Notes: a model not told the origin generated them from the letters alone. A stretch of 14,535 nt of DNA from an uncultured Altererythrobacter sp. (GCA_938009055.1 CALLIO010000273.1:1-14535), one strand, 5' to 3'. Shown: positions 7,662-14,340, counted from the first letter of the stretch. A program made the numbers and translations.

Positions 7662-8762
7662 TTAGACGTTGAATTTGAACAACATTATGTCGCCATCCTG
7701 CACGTCGTAATCCTTGCCTTCCTGGCGCATTTTGCCCGCTTCTTTCGCGCCAGCTTCGCCGTCCAAGGCGATGTAATCATCATAAGCGATGGTCTCTGCG
7801 CGGATGAAACCTTTCTCGAAATCGGTGTGAATTTCGCCTGCGGCTTGCGGGGCCTTTGCTCCGGCAGGGAAAGTCCATGCGCGCGATTCCTTGGGCCCTG
7901 CGGTGAAGAATGTTTGTAGGCCCAACAGCGTGTATCCAGCGCGGATCACCCGGGCGAGGCCGCTTTCTTCTAGTCCTAAAGCTTCCAAATATTCCGCCCG
8001 ATCTTCTTCAGGCATGGCGATCAATTCCGCCTCGATCGCAGCAGAAACGATCACCGCTTGCGCGCCTTCGCCCGCAGCTTTTTCAAAGACTTTGGCGGAC
8101 AAATCATTGCCTTCGCCTGCTTCATCCTCAGCAACATTGCAGACATAGAGCACAGGCTTGGCTGTGAGCAGCTGAGCATTGTCGAACAGGCGCTGTTCTT
8201 CATCATCCTTGGGTTCAGTCAGGCGCGCTGGCTTCCCATCCTTAAGCAGATCCAGAGCCTGTCCCAGAACAGACGCGAGAGCCTTTGCTTCCTTGTCGCC
8301 GCTGGTTGCGCGGCGCGATGCATTTTCAACGCGCTTTTCCAAGCTTTCCAAGTCGGACAGCATCAGCTCTGTCTCAACCACTTCAGCATCGGCAATTGGA
8401 TCAACTTTGTTGGCAACATGCTGGATGTCATCATCTTCGAAACAGCGCAGCACATGCACAATCGCATCAACCTCGCGGATATTGCCGAGGAACTGGTTGC
8501 CAAGCCCTTCGCCAGCGCTCGCGCCTTTTACAAGGCCAGCAATATCGACGAAGGAAAGCTGGGTCGGGATGACCTTGGCGCTTTCAGCAATCGCCGCGAT
8601 CTTGTCCAAGCGTTCATCCGGCACGCTGACTTGGCCGACATTGGGCTCAATCGTGCAGAAGGGATAGTTAGCCGCTTGGGCCGCTTGTGTTTCGGTCAGT
8701 GCATTAAAAAGGGTGGACTTGCCGACATTGGGCAGGCCGACAATCCCGCAACGAAAACCCAT
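7662..8762 (-). CDS. ychF: Redox-regulated ATPase YchF (Obg-related, OLA1 family)
   Basis: YchF is a cytoplasmic, ribosome-associated P-loop NTPase of the Obg group that prefers ATP and is linked to translation and stress responses. The 366 residues start with MGFRCGIVGLPNVGKSTLFN, giving the Walker A/G1 at 9-17. The G3 equivalent DIAGLV is at 73-78. The G4 position reads NVAE at 209-212 rather than NKxD, which is the known family deviation behind ATP preference. The C-terminal TGS domain spans about 281-364, with FTAGPKESRAWTF at 286-298. The length is typical. The ATG at 8762 starts the standard N-terminus. Its neighbours are the PEP-CTERM gene upstream (68 nt) and the maoC-like gene downstream (66 nt). 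Confidence 0.97.
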   Translation of the reverse strand: MGFRCGIVGLPNVGKSTLFNALTETQAAQAANYPFCTIEPNVGQVSVPDERLDKIAAIAESAKVIPTQLSFVDIAGLVKGASAGEGLGNQFLGNIREVDAIVHVLRCFEDDDIQHVANKVDPIADAEVVETELMLSDLESLEKRVENASRRATSGDKEAKALASVLGQALDLLKDGKPARLTEPKDDEEQRLFDNAQLLTAKPVLYVCNVAEDEAGEGNDLSAKVFEKAAGEGAQAVIVSAAIEAELIAMPEEDRAEYLEALGLEESGLARVIRAGYTLLGLQTFFTAGPKESRAWTFPAGAKAPQAAGEIHTDFEKGFIRAETIAYDDYIALDGEAGAKEAGKMRQEGKDYDVQDGDIMLFKFNV

Positions 8763-8801
8763 AATTGTTCTCTAAACGCTTTGCTTGATAAGGAAGCCGC
8801 G

Positions 8802-8830
8802 CGTATAGTTGGGCGCGCAGGATTAGGCAA
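8802..8830 (-). promoter_or_regulatory. Candidate sigma-70-type promoter for ychF
   Basis: On the minus strand TTGCCT (8830-8825) and TATACG (8807-8802) are separated by exactly 17 nt; each matches four of six consensus positions. Transcription would begin near 8795, giving a leader of about 33 nt. The -35 box directly abuts the stop codon of the upstream gene. This would let ychF be expressed independently of the PEP-CTERM gene. Confidence 0.35.
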
Positions 8831-9190
8831 TCATGCTGCGTCGCGTTTGCGCCTGCGCTGCATCCGGTTTCCCCAGAACAAGCCCAAACCAAGCAACAGT
8901 AGGGCGATGCCCGATGGCTCTGGGACCGAGGTAGCCTCGCCGCTACTTGTATCCCCCAAGCTTTGGCCCGGTTCGAGCGGCGTAAGATCGCTGTCTGGGC
9001 CGCAGCCCAAACCACCCGGTATGCAAAAGCCGGATGTTGTCGCGGTTCCGCCAGTGCTGGTCGTCATCGCGCCAGTGCTTGATCCACTGGTTGAGACATT
9101 CTGATCATCTTGCGCCGCAGCAGGAGCCGCCAGCAGGATGGCAGCGGATATTGCCGCCAGAGCAGCCAGCTTAAGATTCGCATGATACAT
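8831..9190 (-). CDS. Small PEP-CTERM sorting-domain protein
   Basis: This 119-residue protein appears to be exported and processed at the envelope. Residues 1-26 form a Sec signal peptide ending AAPAAA, with likely cleavage before Gln27. The mature part is Ser/Thr/Gly-rich (about 31-53) and has two cysteines, Cys56 and Cys63, in GFCIPGGLGCGP. The C-terminus has the full tripartite PEP-CTERM signal: VPEPSG at 89-94, a hydrophobic helix at about 95-107 and a basic end with RRRKR at 112-116. Such proteins are substrates of an exosortase, which must be encoded elsewhere. The function of the mature part is unknown. The ATG at 9190 is the only plausible start, because an in-frame stop lies 21 nt upstream; no clear ribosome-binding site is visible. 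Confidence 0.85.
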   Translation of the reverse strand: MYHANLKLAALAAISAAILLAAPAAAQDDQNVSTSGSSTGAMTTSTGGTATTSGFCIPGGLGCGPDSDLTPLEPGQSLGDTSSGEATSVPEPSGIALLLLGLGLFWGNRMQRRRKRDAA

Positions 9191-9292
9191 GCAAGCGCTT
9201 TGGCAGAGGCATTAAGATTAACAACTAGTTTCCGCGCCGCGTCTCGCTTTGGCACGATTGAAAAAGTGAAGGTATTTCAATATCTTGTTAAA

Positions 9293-10309
9293 TCACGTAA
9301 CATTGTGAACGTCTTTAATCCACGGGCCGAAGGGCGAATTGCCAAGCCAATCAACCTGCACCTTGGCACTGATCTGATTGATAATAACTTGAGGCTTTGC
9401 CTTGCCCTTGTTCACCGCAACACGCAGCGGCTTTGCTCCCGGCGCCATTGCAATGACTTCAGCCATAGCGAACGGCACATCCATCGGATCACCTGAACCG
9501 CCGCCGGTTCGCTTGCCGAGCCTTGAGACCAAAGCAGGATAACCTGCTGTGTGCTTCTCCTCAGCGCGTTCAAGCAGTTGGAGGCTGTTGGTATTTGCGT
9601 TTGACCAAATCATGGTCGGGTAACCGCCCGGCTCGATAATTGTCACTTCCACACCATGCGGAGCCAGTTCATAGGCCAGCCCTTCGCTCAATGCCTCAAG
9701 CGCAAATTTGCTCGGTGAATATTGGCCGTAGCTCGGGGCGATCACGCGGCCCAATTGCGATGAAACATTGATGATATGCCCCGCTTTGGCCGCGCGCATT
9801 GCCGGTAGCACGGCGCGGATCATCCGCTGCGGCCCAAAAACATTGGTATCAAACGTGTGCTTGGTTGCCTCGAGGTCCTGGATCTCAATCGGTCCGCCAT
9901 ATGAGATGCCTGCATTGTTGATAAGCACATCCAAAGCCCCGCCATTCATCTCTTCTGCCTTGGCAACTCCAGCAGTTACGGATGCATCCGAAGTCACATC
10001 TATTTCGATTACAAACAGGTTGAGCTTCTCGTCCGCGGCCAATTGCGTCAGCTCATCGGCTTCCTTGCGCGGCAAATTGCGCATGGTTGCATATACCTTG
10101 GCTCCACGGCGCGCGAAATCTTCGACCGCTAATCGCCCGAAACCTGTTGAGCAGCCAGTGATCAGGATCGACTTGCCAAGCAAATCGTATTTCTCGGGAA
10201 TCGTGATTTTCTGAACCGTATCAGATGCAGCTGATAAGCTACCTGCGGCAACGGTGAAGCCGCCTGCAGCAGCACCAGTGAGTAGAGAGCGGCGGGAAAC
10301 TTGGGGCAT
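9293..10309 (-). CDS. Tat-signal short-chain dehydrogenase/reductase
   Basis: This 338-residue SDR has a twin-arginine leader: MPQVSRRSLLTGAAAGG at 1-17, a hydrophobic/alanine-rich stretch, and a possible cleavage site near SAAS (about 26-29). The Rossmann fold follows, with the nucleotide motif TGCSTGFG at 51-58 and NNAG at 131-134. The catalytic Ser is in NVSSQLG (Ser183/184), with Tyr197 and Lys201 in YSPSK. It is a classical SDR with an extra C-terminal part of about 70 residues. The frame is open to an ATG 9 codons upstream (10336), but the ATG at 10309 has GGAG 8 nt upstream and begins the Tat signal, so I chose it. The substrate is unknown. Export of a nicotinamide-cofactor enzyme suggests that it folds with its cofactor before transport. 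It lies 85 nt after the CPBP gene. Confidence 0.88.
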   Translation of the reverse strand: MPQVSRRSLLTGAAAGGFTVAAGSLSAASDTVQKITIPEKYDLLGKSILITGCSTGFGRLAVEDFARRGAKVYATMRNLPRKEADELTQLAADEKLNLFVIEIDVTSDASVTAGVAKAEEMNGGALDVLINNAGISYGGPIEIQDLEATKHTFDTNVFGPQRMIRAVLPAMRAAKAGHIINVSSQLGRVIAPSYGQYSPSKFALEALSEGLAYELAPHGVEVTIIEPGGYPTMIWSNANTNSLQLLERAEEKHTAGYPALVSRLGKRTGGGSGDPMDVPFAMAEVIAMAPGAKPLRVAVNKGKAKPQVIINQISAKVQVDWLGNSPFGPWIKDVHNVT

Positions 10310-10387
10310 GGCGAAAACTCCGTTGCAGGGTCGCATATTTTCGGCGGTGGTTGTTTGGGGTGATTAGCGCGCCTGTGAGCGCGGGGC

Positions 10388-10408
10388 CAGAGGCTTATTC
10401 GGCCTCTG
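10388..10408 (-). other. Stem-loop across the CPBP gene stop codon
   Basis: CAGAGGC (10388-10394) and GCCTCTG (10402-10408) form a perfect 7-bp inverted repeat with a 7-nt loop that contains the TAA stop codon of the CPBP-type gene. No T-run follows on the minus strand, so it is not a standard intrinsic terminator. It might protect the 3' end or attenuate readthrough into the SDR gene, or be coincidental. Confidence 0.4.
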
Positions 10409-11033
10409 CATCTTCAGCGGATTGGGACGGGGCGAACAAGTCCAAACGGTGCAATTCCTTCTTGAGATACCAGAAGGCGTAAACATCATAGAGTGCATGG
10501 GCGAGCATGACCGCGAGCAAGCTGCCGCTCCACCAATAAAACACCCCGAACACGACGCCGATGACAAAGATAATCGCAGCGATCAACGGTTTGGCAAAAT
10601 GGATCAGCATGAAGGCAATGCTGGCGAGCCCGATGGCAAGGGCAGGGTGCACATATTCACCGAGGAAAGTCTGCAACCCTGCGCGGAAAAATGCCTCCTC
10701 ACCGATACCGGCGCATAGTGACATGAAGATGATGACAGGCAGCGAGATCGGCTTTTCTAGGAAAGCAAAATTGCTCGCTTGTTGACGGGTGAGCTTTTCA
10801 GACAGATTGGGAAAGAGCGCGAAGAAAGAGGCGGCAAAGGCGATCAAACCCAGCCCAAGCCCAAGGCCCAAGACAATCTGGCGCAAATCCACCGTGACAA
10901 ACTCAGCCAATTCGCGGCCCGCCGCCCACCACAATATGACACCGCCAAGCAAAAAGATGACAGTCTGCCCCGCCAAGGTCCGGCAGATAGTTCCCACCGA
11001 CATGGCGCGCATCTCGTCATATGGGTTGCTCAT
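10395..11033 (-). CDS. CPBP family intramembrane metalloprotease (Abi/CAAX-prenyl protease-like)
   Basis: This 212-residue polytopic membrane protein has hydrophobic segments at about 21-38, 50-74, 97-110, 128-145, 148-167 and 170-190. The three CPBP motifs are in order: EEAFFR at 112-117 (Glu112, Glu113, Arg117), FMLIH at 141-145 (His145) and HALYD at 179-183 (His179, Asp183). These match the metal-binding and catalytic arrangement of the Rce1-like family. The C-terminus is acidic. The frame is open to 11090, but the ATG at 11033 overlaps the pth stop as ATGA and gives a normal N-terminus, so I chose it. No strong ribosome-binding site is seen, so expression probably depends on coupling to pth. 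The cleaved substrate is unknown; CPBP members process prenylated proteins, peptides or signal fragments. Confidence 0.88.
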   Translation of the reverse strand: MSNPYDEMRAMSVGTICRTLAGQTVIFLLGGVILWWAAGRELAEFVTVDLRQIVLGLGLGLGLIAFAASFFALFPNLSEKLTRQQASNFAFLEKPISLPVIIFMSLCAGIGEEAFFRAGLQTFLGEYVHPALAIGLASIAFMLIHFAKPLIAAIIFVIGVVFGVFYWWSGSLLAVMLAHALYDVYAFWYLKKELHRLDLFAPSQSAEDAEAE

Positions 11034-11596
11034 TGTTGGCGCAGCGCAATCTCGCTCATGAAGCGAGGATTGTGGCCCTTTGCAAGCCATTCAGATTCAG
11101 CCGCGATTGCGCCAAGCATATTGACGAGCCCATCCTGCTCACCCTTGGCATAATTGCCCAAGACATGGCCATTCACCGCTGCCTTGTGCCCCGGATGCCC
11201 GATCCCGATCCGCACACGCCGAAATTCTGCGCTGAGGTGTTGGGTGATCGAGCGCAAACCATTATGACCGGCATGGCCGCCGCCTTGCTTAACCTTGACC
11301 TTGAACGGGTCGAGATCAAGCTCATCGTGAAAGACGGTCAGCGCATCCATCTCTAGCTTGTAGAAGCGCATTGCCTCACCAACGCTGCGACCGCTTTCAT
11401 TCATGAATGTGGCAGGCTTGAGCAAGAGGATCTTCTCCGTCCCGATCCGCCCTTCGCGCAGCCAGCCTTGGAACTTTTTTTGCTCAGGCCCGAAATTATA
11501 CATGTCGGCGATGACATCACACACCATGAAACCGACATTGTGCCGGTGCATGGCATAAGAGGGTCCAGGATTTCCGAGGCCAGTCCAAATTTGCAT
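11030..11596 (-). CDS. pth: Peptidyl-tRNA hydrolase (Pth)
   Basis: Pth releases peptides from prematurely dropped peptidyl-tRNA and recycles tRNA in the cytoplasm. The 188-residue protein has the typical length and all key residues: Asn9 in GLGNPGPSY, catalytic His19 in HRHNVGF, Met65-Asn66 in TFMNESG, Asp91 in FHDELDL and Asn112 in GHNGLRS. GQGGGHAGHNG-type residues at 104-113 line the substrate site. The ATG at 11596 has GAGG 7 nt upstream. It lies downstream of rplY, as in many bacteria, but a strong terminator sits in the 94-nt gap, so pth probably depends on partial readthrough or its own promoter. Its TGA overlaps the CPBP gene start. Confidence 0.97.
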   Translation of the reverse strand: MQIWTGLGNPGPSYAMHRHNVGFMVCDVIADMYNFGPEQKKFQGWLREGRIGTEKILLLKPATFMNESGRSVGEAMRFYKLEMDALTVFHDELDLDPFKVKVKQGGGHAGHNGLRSITQHLSAEFRRVRIGIGHPGHKAAVNGHVLGNYAKGEQDGLVNMLGAIAAESEWLAKGHNPRFMSEIALRQQ

Positions 11597-11620
11597 CGTT
11601 CGCCTCTAGCGTCCTGACCG

Positions 11621-11657
11621 CAAAAACAAAACACCGAGCCCATTTCTGAGCCCGGTG
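11621..11657 (-). terminator. Intrinsic terminator after rplY
   Basis: On the minus strand the 26 nt from 11657 to 11632 fold into an 11-bp stem (two G-T wobbles) closed by a GAAA tetraloop. The outer stem pairs CACCG with CGGTG. It is followed at once by TTTTGTTTTTG (11631-11621). This is a textbook rho-independent terminator, 33 nt after the rplY stop and oriented to stop rplY transcription before pth. Confidence 0.85.
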
Positions 11658-11690
11658 CCTTGGTGATTACTCAATGGTGTGACGAGTGAC

Positions 11691-12377
11691 TTATTCGCCG
11701 CCCTCTTTGTCGCCGCCTTCAGCAGCATCTCCATCGCCTTGTGCGGTTGCTTCAACCTCATCAGCTGCGACTTCTGCACCTTCTTCATCCTCGCTCTCCG
11801 ATTTCTTGAGCGCTGATGGCGCAACGAGTGTTGCGATGGTGTAGTCGCGATCGGTGATCGCGCTTTCCGAACCTTCGGGCAGCTTGACTTCGCTGATGTG
11901 GACAGAATCGCCCACTTCGCGGCCTTCGACGCTGACTTCGATTTCAGATGGGATCTTGTCGGCTTCACAAACCAGTTCAAGTTCGTGACGGACCACGTTG
12001 AGAACGCCGCCTTTCTTAAGGCCGGGAGATTCCTCCTCATCGACAAAGACCACAGGGATCGAAACCTGAATCTTCGCGTCTTTGGACAGACGCAGGAAGT
12101 CGACATGGGTCGGACGGTCAGAGACCGGGTGGAATGCAACATCCTTTGGCAGGGTGCGCACGCTGTCGCCTGCAACATCGATCATCACAATCGAGTTCAT
12201 AAAGTGGCCGCTGCCAAGCTGGCGGACCAATTCTTTTTCCTCGACATGGATCGGAGTGGGTTCTTCTTTTCCGCCGTAAATTACCGCGGGAATACGGCCA
12301 TCGCGTCGCAATGCACGGGAGGCTCCCTTGCCAGCCCGTTCGCGCGCTTCGGCCGGCAGGGTCAGAGCGTCGCTCAT
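11691..12377 (-). CDS. rplY: 50S ribosomal protein bL25 (Ctc/TL5 long form)
   Basis: bL25 binds 5S rRNA in the large subunit central protuberance. This is the two-domain Ctc/TL5 form of 228 residues. The 5S-binding domain is at about 1-97 (RALRRDGRIPAVIYG at 21-35, HVDFLRL at 91-97), and the TL5 C-domain at about 100-190 (GVLNVVRHELELVCEA at 124-139). A strongly acidic, Ala/Gly/Glu-rich tail runs from about 193 to the end, a common addition in alphaproteobacteria. The ATG at 12377 has AAAGG about 8 nt upstream. A dedicated terminator follows. The 129-nt upstream gap contains a possible terminator of the preceding TraB-family gene; no confident promoter was found there. Confidence 0.96.
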   Translation of the reverse strand: MSDALTLPAEARERAGKGASRALRRDGRIPAVIYGGKEEPTPIHVEEKELVRQLGSGHFMNSIVMIDVAGDSVRTLPKDVAFHPVSDRPTHVDFLRLSKDAKIQVSIPVVFVDEEESPGLKKGGVLNVVRHELELVCEADKIPSEIEVSVEGREVGDSVHISEVKLPEGSESAITDRDYTIATLVAPSALKKSESEDEEGAEVAADEVEATAQGDGDAAEGGDKEGGE

Positions 12378-12480
12378 GTTACATACCTTTCAAAAGTGCT
12401 TTGAGTTCAAAATTCATTCGCCTGCCACGCCTCCAGGGTGACCATGACATGCGAAGGCGGGCCATTAGGGGGCAGGGCAG

Positions 12481-12506
12481 CAAAAGGCAAGCAATAGTCG
12501 CTGGCC
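12481..12506 (-). terminator. Possible weak terminator after the TraB/GumN pair
   Basis: Directly after the TAG of the upstream gene, the minus strand reads GGCCAGC, a 7-nt loop, then GCTTGCC (12506-12486). This is a stem of seven positions with one C/T mismatch, followed by TTTTG (12485-12481). The short T-run and the mismatch make it weak, but its placement fits a transcription end before rplY. Confidence 0.4.
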
Positions 12507-13403
12507 CTATTGAATGCGTTCCACAACGTAGCCTTGCGCTGCGAGCAGGACGGGTAAGCCATCGGGGCCAACCAGATGGCCAGCACCGACGGCAACCATG
12601 GGTATGGTATCGCCAGCAAGGATAGATCCAAGCTGCGCCATCCAGTCATTGTTGCGCTTGATAAGGAGTGCCTCTCTCAACTCTGGGTCAGCCATAATTC
12701 CGGTCTGTGTCGCCTCGGTTAGCGTATGCTCATCCCCAGCGACCCACGCATTGCGCAGCTTAGCTGGCTCGCCCGCGGCACCTTCTAAGTCATCCATCAC
12801 CGCCAGCAGCAAATCGCGTTGCTCCTTTTCCGGCAGGCTATCGAAGATCCCGAGCTGCTTTTCAGCCCCTTCGAACTCGCGGATGGGGCGGTCCACAAAC
12901 TCTTCAATCATGGCCCGATCCACTCCGTTCACACTTTCGCCCGAGCTGGTTAATCGCGCGAGCATCAGGGCAACTGCCCATGTATCAACAGTATCGAGCG
13001 CATCCTCATCAAAATCAGCGCGCATCATCAGCCGAAGCAAAGCCGACCGCCGCGCCGGTTCAACCCGGTCGAGGATGGGTTTGCCATCGGCGCGCCTGCT
13101 CAACCTTGCAAATTCATTGGCGATGCCAGCGCGATTGTTGAGGTCTGCAATCTCGACGACAAGCAGATCGGATTTCTCGCTTGCCGCTTCCAAAGCTGGC
13201 GTTCGCCATTCGAAATCATCGGGGAGGGCATGGATGGTACCAAAGAGCCATGCTTCCACTTCACCGGTGTCAGAGCGCACTTCATAGAGAAGGGGGGAAG
13301 GGTCTGGCTGGTCAACTGGCGCTTCTGGCTCAGCCGAACAGGCCGCGAGCATCAAGCCAGCGACCAGTCCTGTTAGCCATTTGTTTGCACCAACTTTCGT
13401 CAA
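12507..13403 (-). CDS. TraB/GumN family lipoprotein (Tiki-like protease fold)
   Basis: This is a 298-residue predicted lipoprotein. From a TTG start at 13403 the N-terminus is basic, then hydrophobic, and ends in the lipobox LAAC at 19-22. The residue after Cys22 is Ser, which fits outer-membrane sorting. The TraB/GumN core follows: LFGTIHALPDDFEW at 53-66 (GTIH at 55-58), Glu84 in VVEIAD, KRNNDW at 249-254 and GAGHLVG at 273-279. Paired G..H motifs, a glutamate and an RN motif match the metal-binding pattern described for TraB/Tiki/EreA relatives; peptidase activity here is inferred. The frame is open to 13601, but that stretch lies inside the upstream gene and makes no signal peptide. TTG sits 1 nt after the preceding TAG and has no clear ribosome-binding site, suggesting coupled translation. 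Confidence 0.82.
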   Translation of the reverse strand: MTKVGANKWLTGLVAGLMLAACSAEPEAPVDQPDPSPLLYEVRSDTGEVEAWLFGTIHALPDDFEWRTPALEAASEKSDLLVVEIADLNNRAGIANEFARLSRRADGKPILDRVEPARRSALLRLMMRADFDEDALDTVDTWAVALMLARLTSSGESVNGVDRAMIEEFVDRPIREFEGAEKQLGIFDSLPEKEQRDLLLAVMDDLEGAAGEPAKLRNAWVAGDEHTLTEATQTGIMADPELREALLIKRNNDWMAQLGSILAGDTIPMVAVGAGHLVGPDGLPVLLAAQGYVVERIQ

Positions 13404-13404
13404 G

Positions 13405-14340
13405 CTATTGGACGCGGTAGGTTTTGATACCGCGCACCTCAAGATAGTCCTGCACGCTCTTCTCACCGCCCAGATGCGCAGCACCCACGGCCATGAACAC
13501 AGTGCCGGGCGCGTCCATCCGATCGTCGATCCACACCGCCCAATTCTCATTACGGCTGTAAAGAAGAGCATCTGCCAAAGCTTGATCCTCAAGCCCATCA
13601 TTCATGATTTCAGCCAAACCTTCAGGATCACCCTCGACCCATTCAGCAACCAGCGCATCGAGCTGATCTTTAATCGAGTCCACATTGGCTGCCGCATCGA
13701 TCAGAAATTTCATCTGCGATTCTTGTGGCAGACCATCGAAAGTGTTGATCTGGAACGCCATAGTCTCAAGCGCCTTTTGCGGTTTGTCGCCTGAATTGGC
13801 GAGAAGCACTTTCTCAACGCCATTTTCCGCTGAATAGCCTTGTTGGAGCAGGGGCAACATCGCAATTGCCATGCCGGCACTCCATGGCTCTTGCTGGTCG
13901 AAGGCAGCAACAGGAATACCCAGTTTTTGCATCGCGGTTTCGTAGGTGGCCTTCTCATCTTCGCTCATCAGGCCGCGCAATGTGGTGCCCGCTGGCAGAA
14001 CGCCCTTGGCCATGACAAGACGCTGCGCTTCTGCCGCCATACTATCGTCCATCTTGATCTCGGTGACGATTGAGCCCGATGCGGCCAACGCATCAGCAAT
14101 CGGTCCAGTATACCATTCGATCCCGTCGGGAAGGGCATGGACAGTACCAAAGAGGTAAATGGTTGTGTCCTCATCCTTCGCGACCCAAAGCGCTGGGCCA
14201 GACATTTCCTGCTCAGCAACAGGAACCTGAGTTTGAACAATGGGAGCAGGCGTCGACTGCACTTGAGCGCAGGCTGGTGCGCCGAACAGGATCGTGGTGG
14301 CCGCAAGTGCGGTGCCGATTTTTTTCTTAAGTGTTTGCAT
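13405..14340 (-). CDS. TraB/GumN family periplasmic protein (Tiki-like protease fold)
   Basis: The 311-residue protein has a Sec signal peptide (MQTLKKKIGTALAATTILFG and following), with likely cleavage after PACA at 22-25. A Pro/Gln/Val linker (about 26-45) precedes the TraB/GumN domain. The family motifs are complete: LFGTVHALPDGIEW at 63-76 (GTVH at 65-68), Glu94 in VTEIKM, SRNENWAVWIDD at 262-273 and GAAHLGG at 286-292. It is a clear paralogue of the adjacent lipoprotein gene; the LFGT(I/V)HALPD block and the RN.(D/E)W segment are shared. Cys24 lies in the signal region, but PACAQ does not form a good lipobox. The ATG at 14340 has AGGA 9 nt upstream. The substrate and role are unknown; some GumN-type genes are linked to polysaccharide clusters, but no such genes are seen here. 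Confidence 0.85.
   Translation of the reverse strand: MQTLKKKIGTALAATTILFGAPACAQVQSTPAPIVQTQVPVAEQEMSGPALWVAKDEDTTIYLFGTVHALPDGIEWYTGPIADALAASGSIVTEIKMDDSMAAEAQRLVMAKGVLPAGTTLRGLMSEDEKATYETAMQKLGIPVAAFDQQEPWSAGMAIAMLPLLQQGYSAENGVEKVLLANSGDKPQKALETMAFQINTFDGLPQESQMKFLIDAAANVDSIKDQLDALVAEWVEGDPEGLAEIMNDGLEDQALADALLYSRNENWAVWIDDRMDAPGTVFMAVGAAHLGGEKSVQDYLEVRGIKTYRVQ

Noticed and set aside
8058..9104. A 348-codon open frame on the plus strand, antisense to ychF and the PEP-CTERM gene
   Set aside because: It spans two well-supported minus-strand genes, its product matches no recognisable family, and its openness follows from codon bias of ychF on the other strand.
9257..9281. ATTGAAA ... TTTCAAT inverted repeat after the SDR gene, considered as a terminator
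   Set aside because: The stem is seven A/T-rich pairs with an 11-nt loop and no T-run after it on the minus strand; too weak to call.
10310..10336. Earlier ATG for the Tat-SDR
   Set aside because: The ATG at 10309 has GGAG at proper spacing and places the RR motif near the N-terminus, as Tat leaders require.
11034..11090. Earlier start of the CPBP gene inside pth
   Set aside because: The ATGA overlap at 11033-11030 is the standard coupled arrangement, and the extra residues are the pth 3' end read in another frame.
11606..12178. A 190-codon minus-strand frame overlapping rplY and its terminator
   Set aside because: Its Ser/Lys/Arg-rich product is a frame-shifted reading of the rplY acidic tail; rplY is a clear bL25 family member in the other frame.
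12389..12412. Two TTCAAAA direct repeats 17 nt apart just upstream of rplY
   Set aside because: Seven A/T-rich bases in a short leader can repeat by chance, and one copy overlaps the ribosome-binding site region; no further support.
13404..13601. ATG at 13601 as the start of the TraB/GumN lipoprotein gene
   Set aside because: The extra 66 residues overlap the preceding gene, show no family character and would bury the lipoprotein signal.
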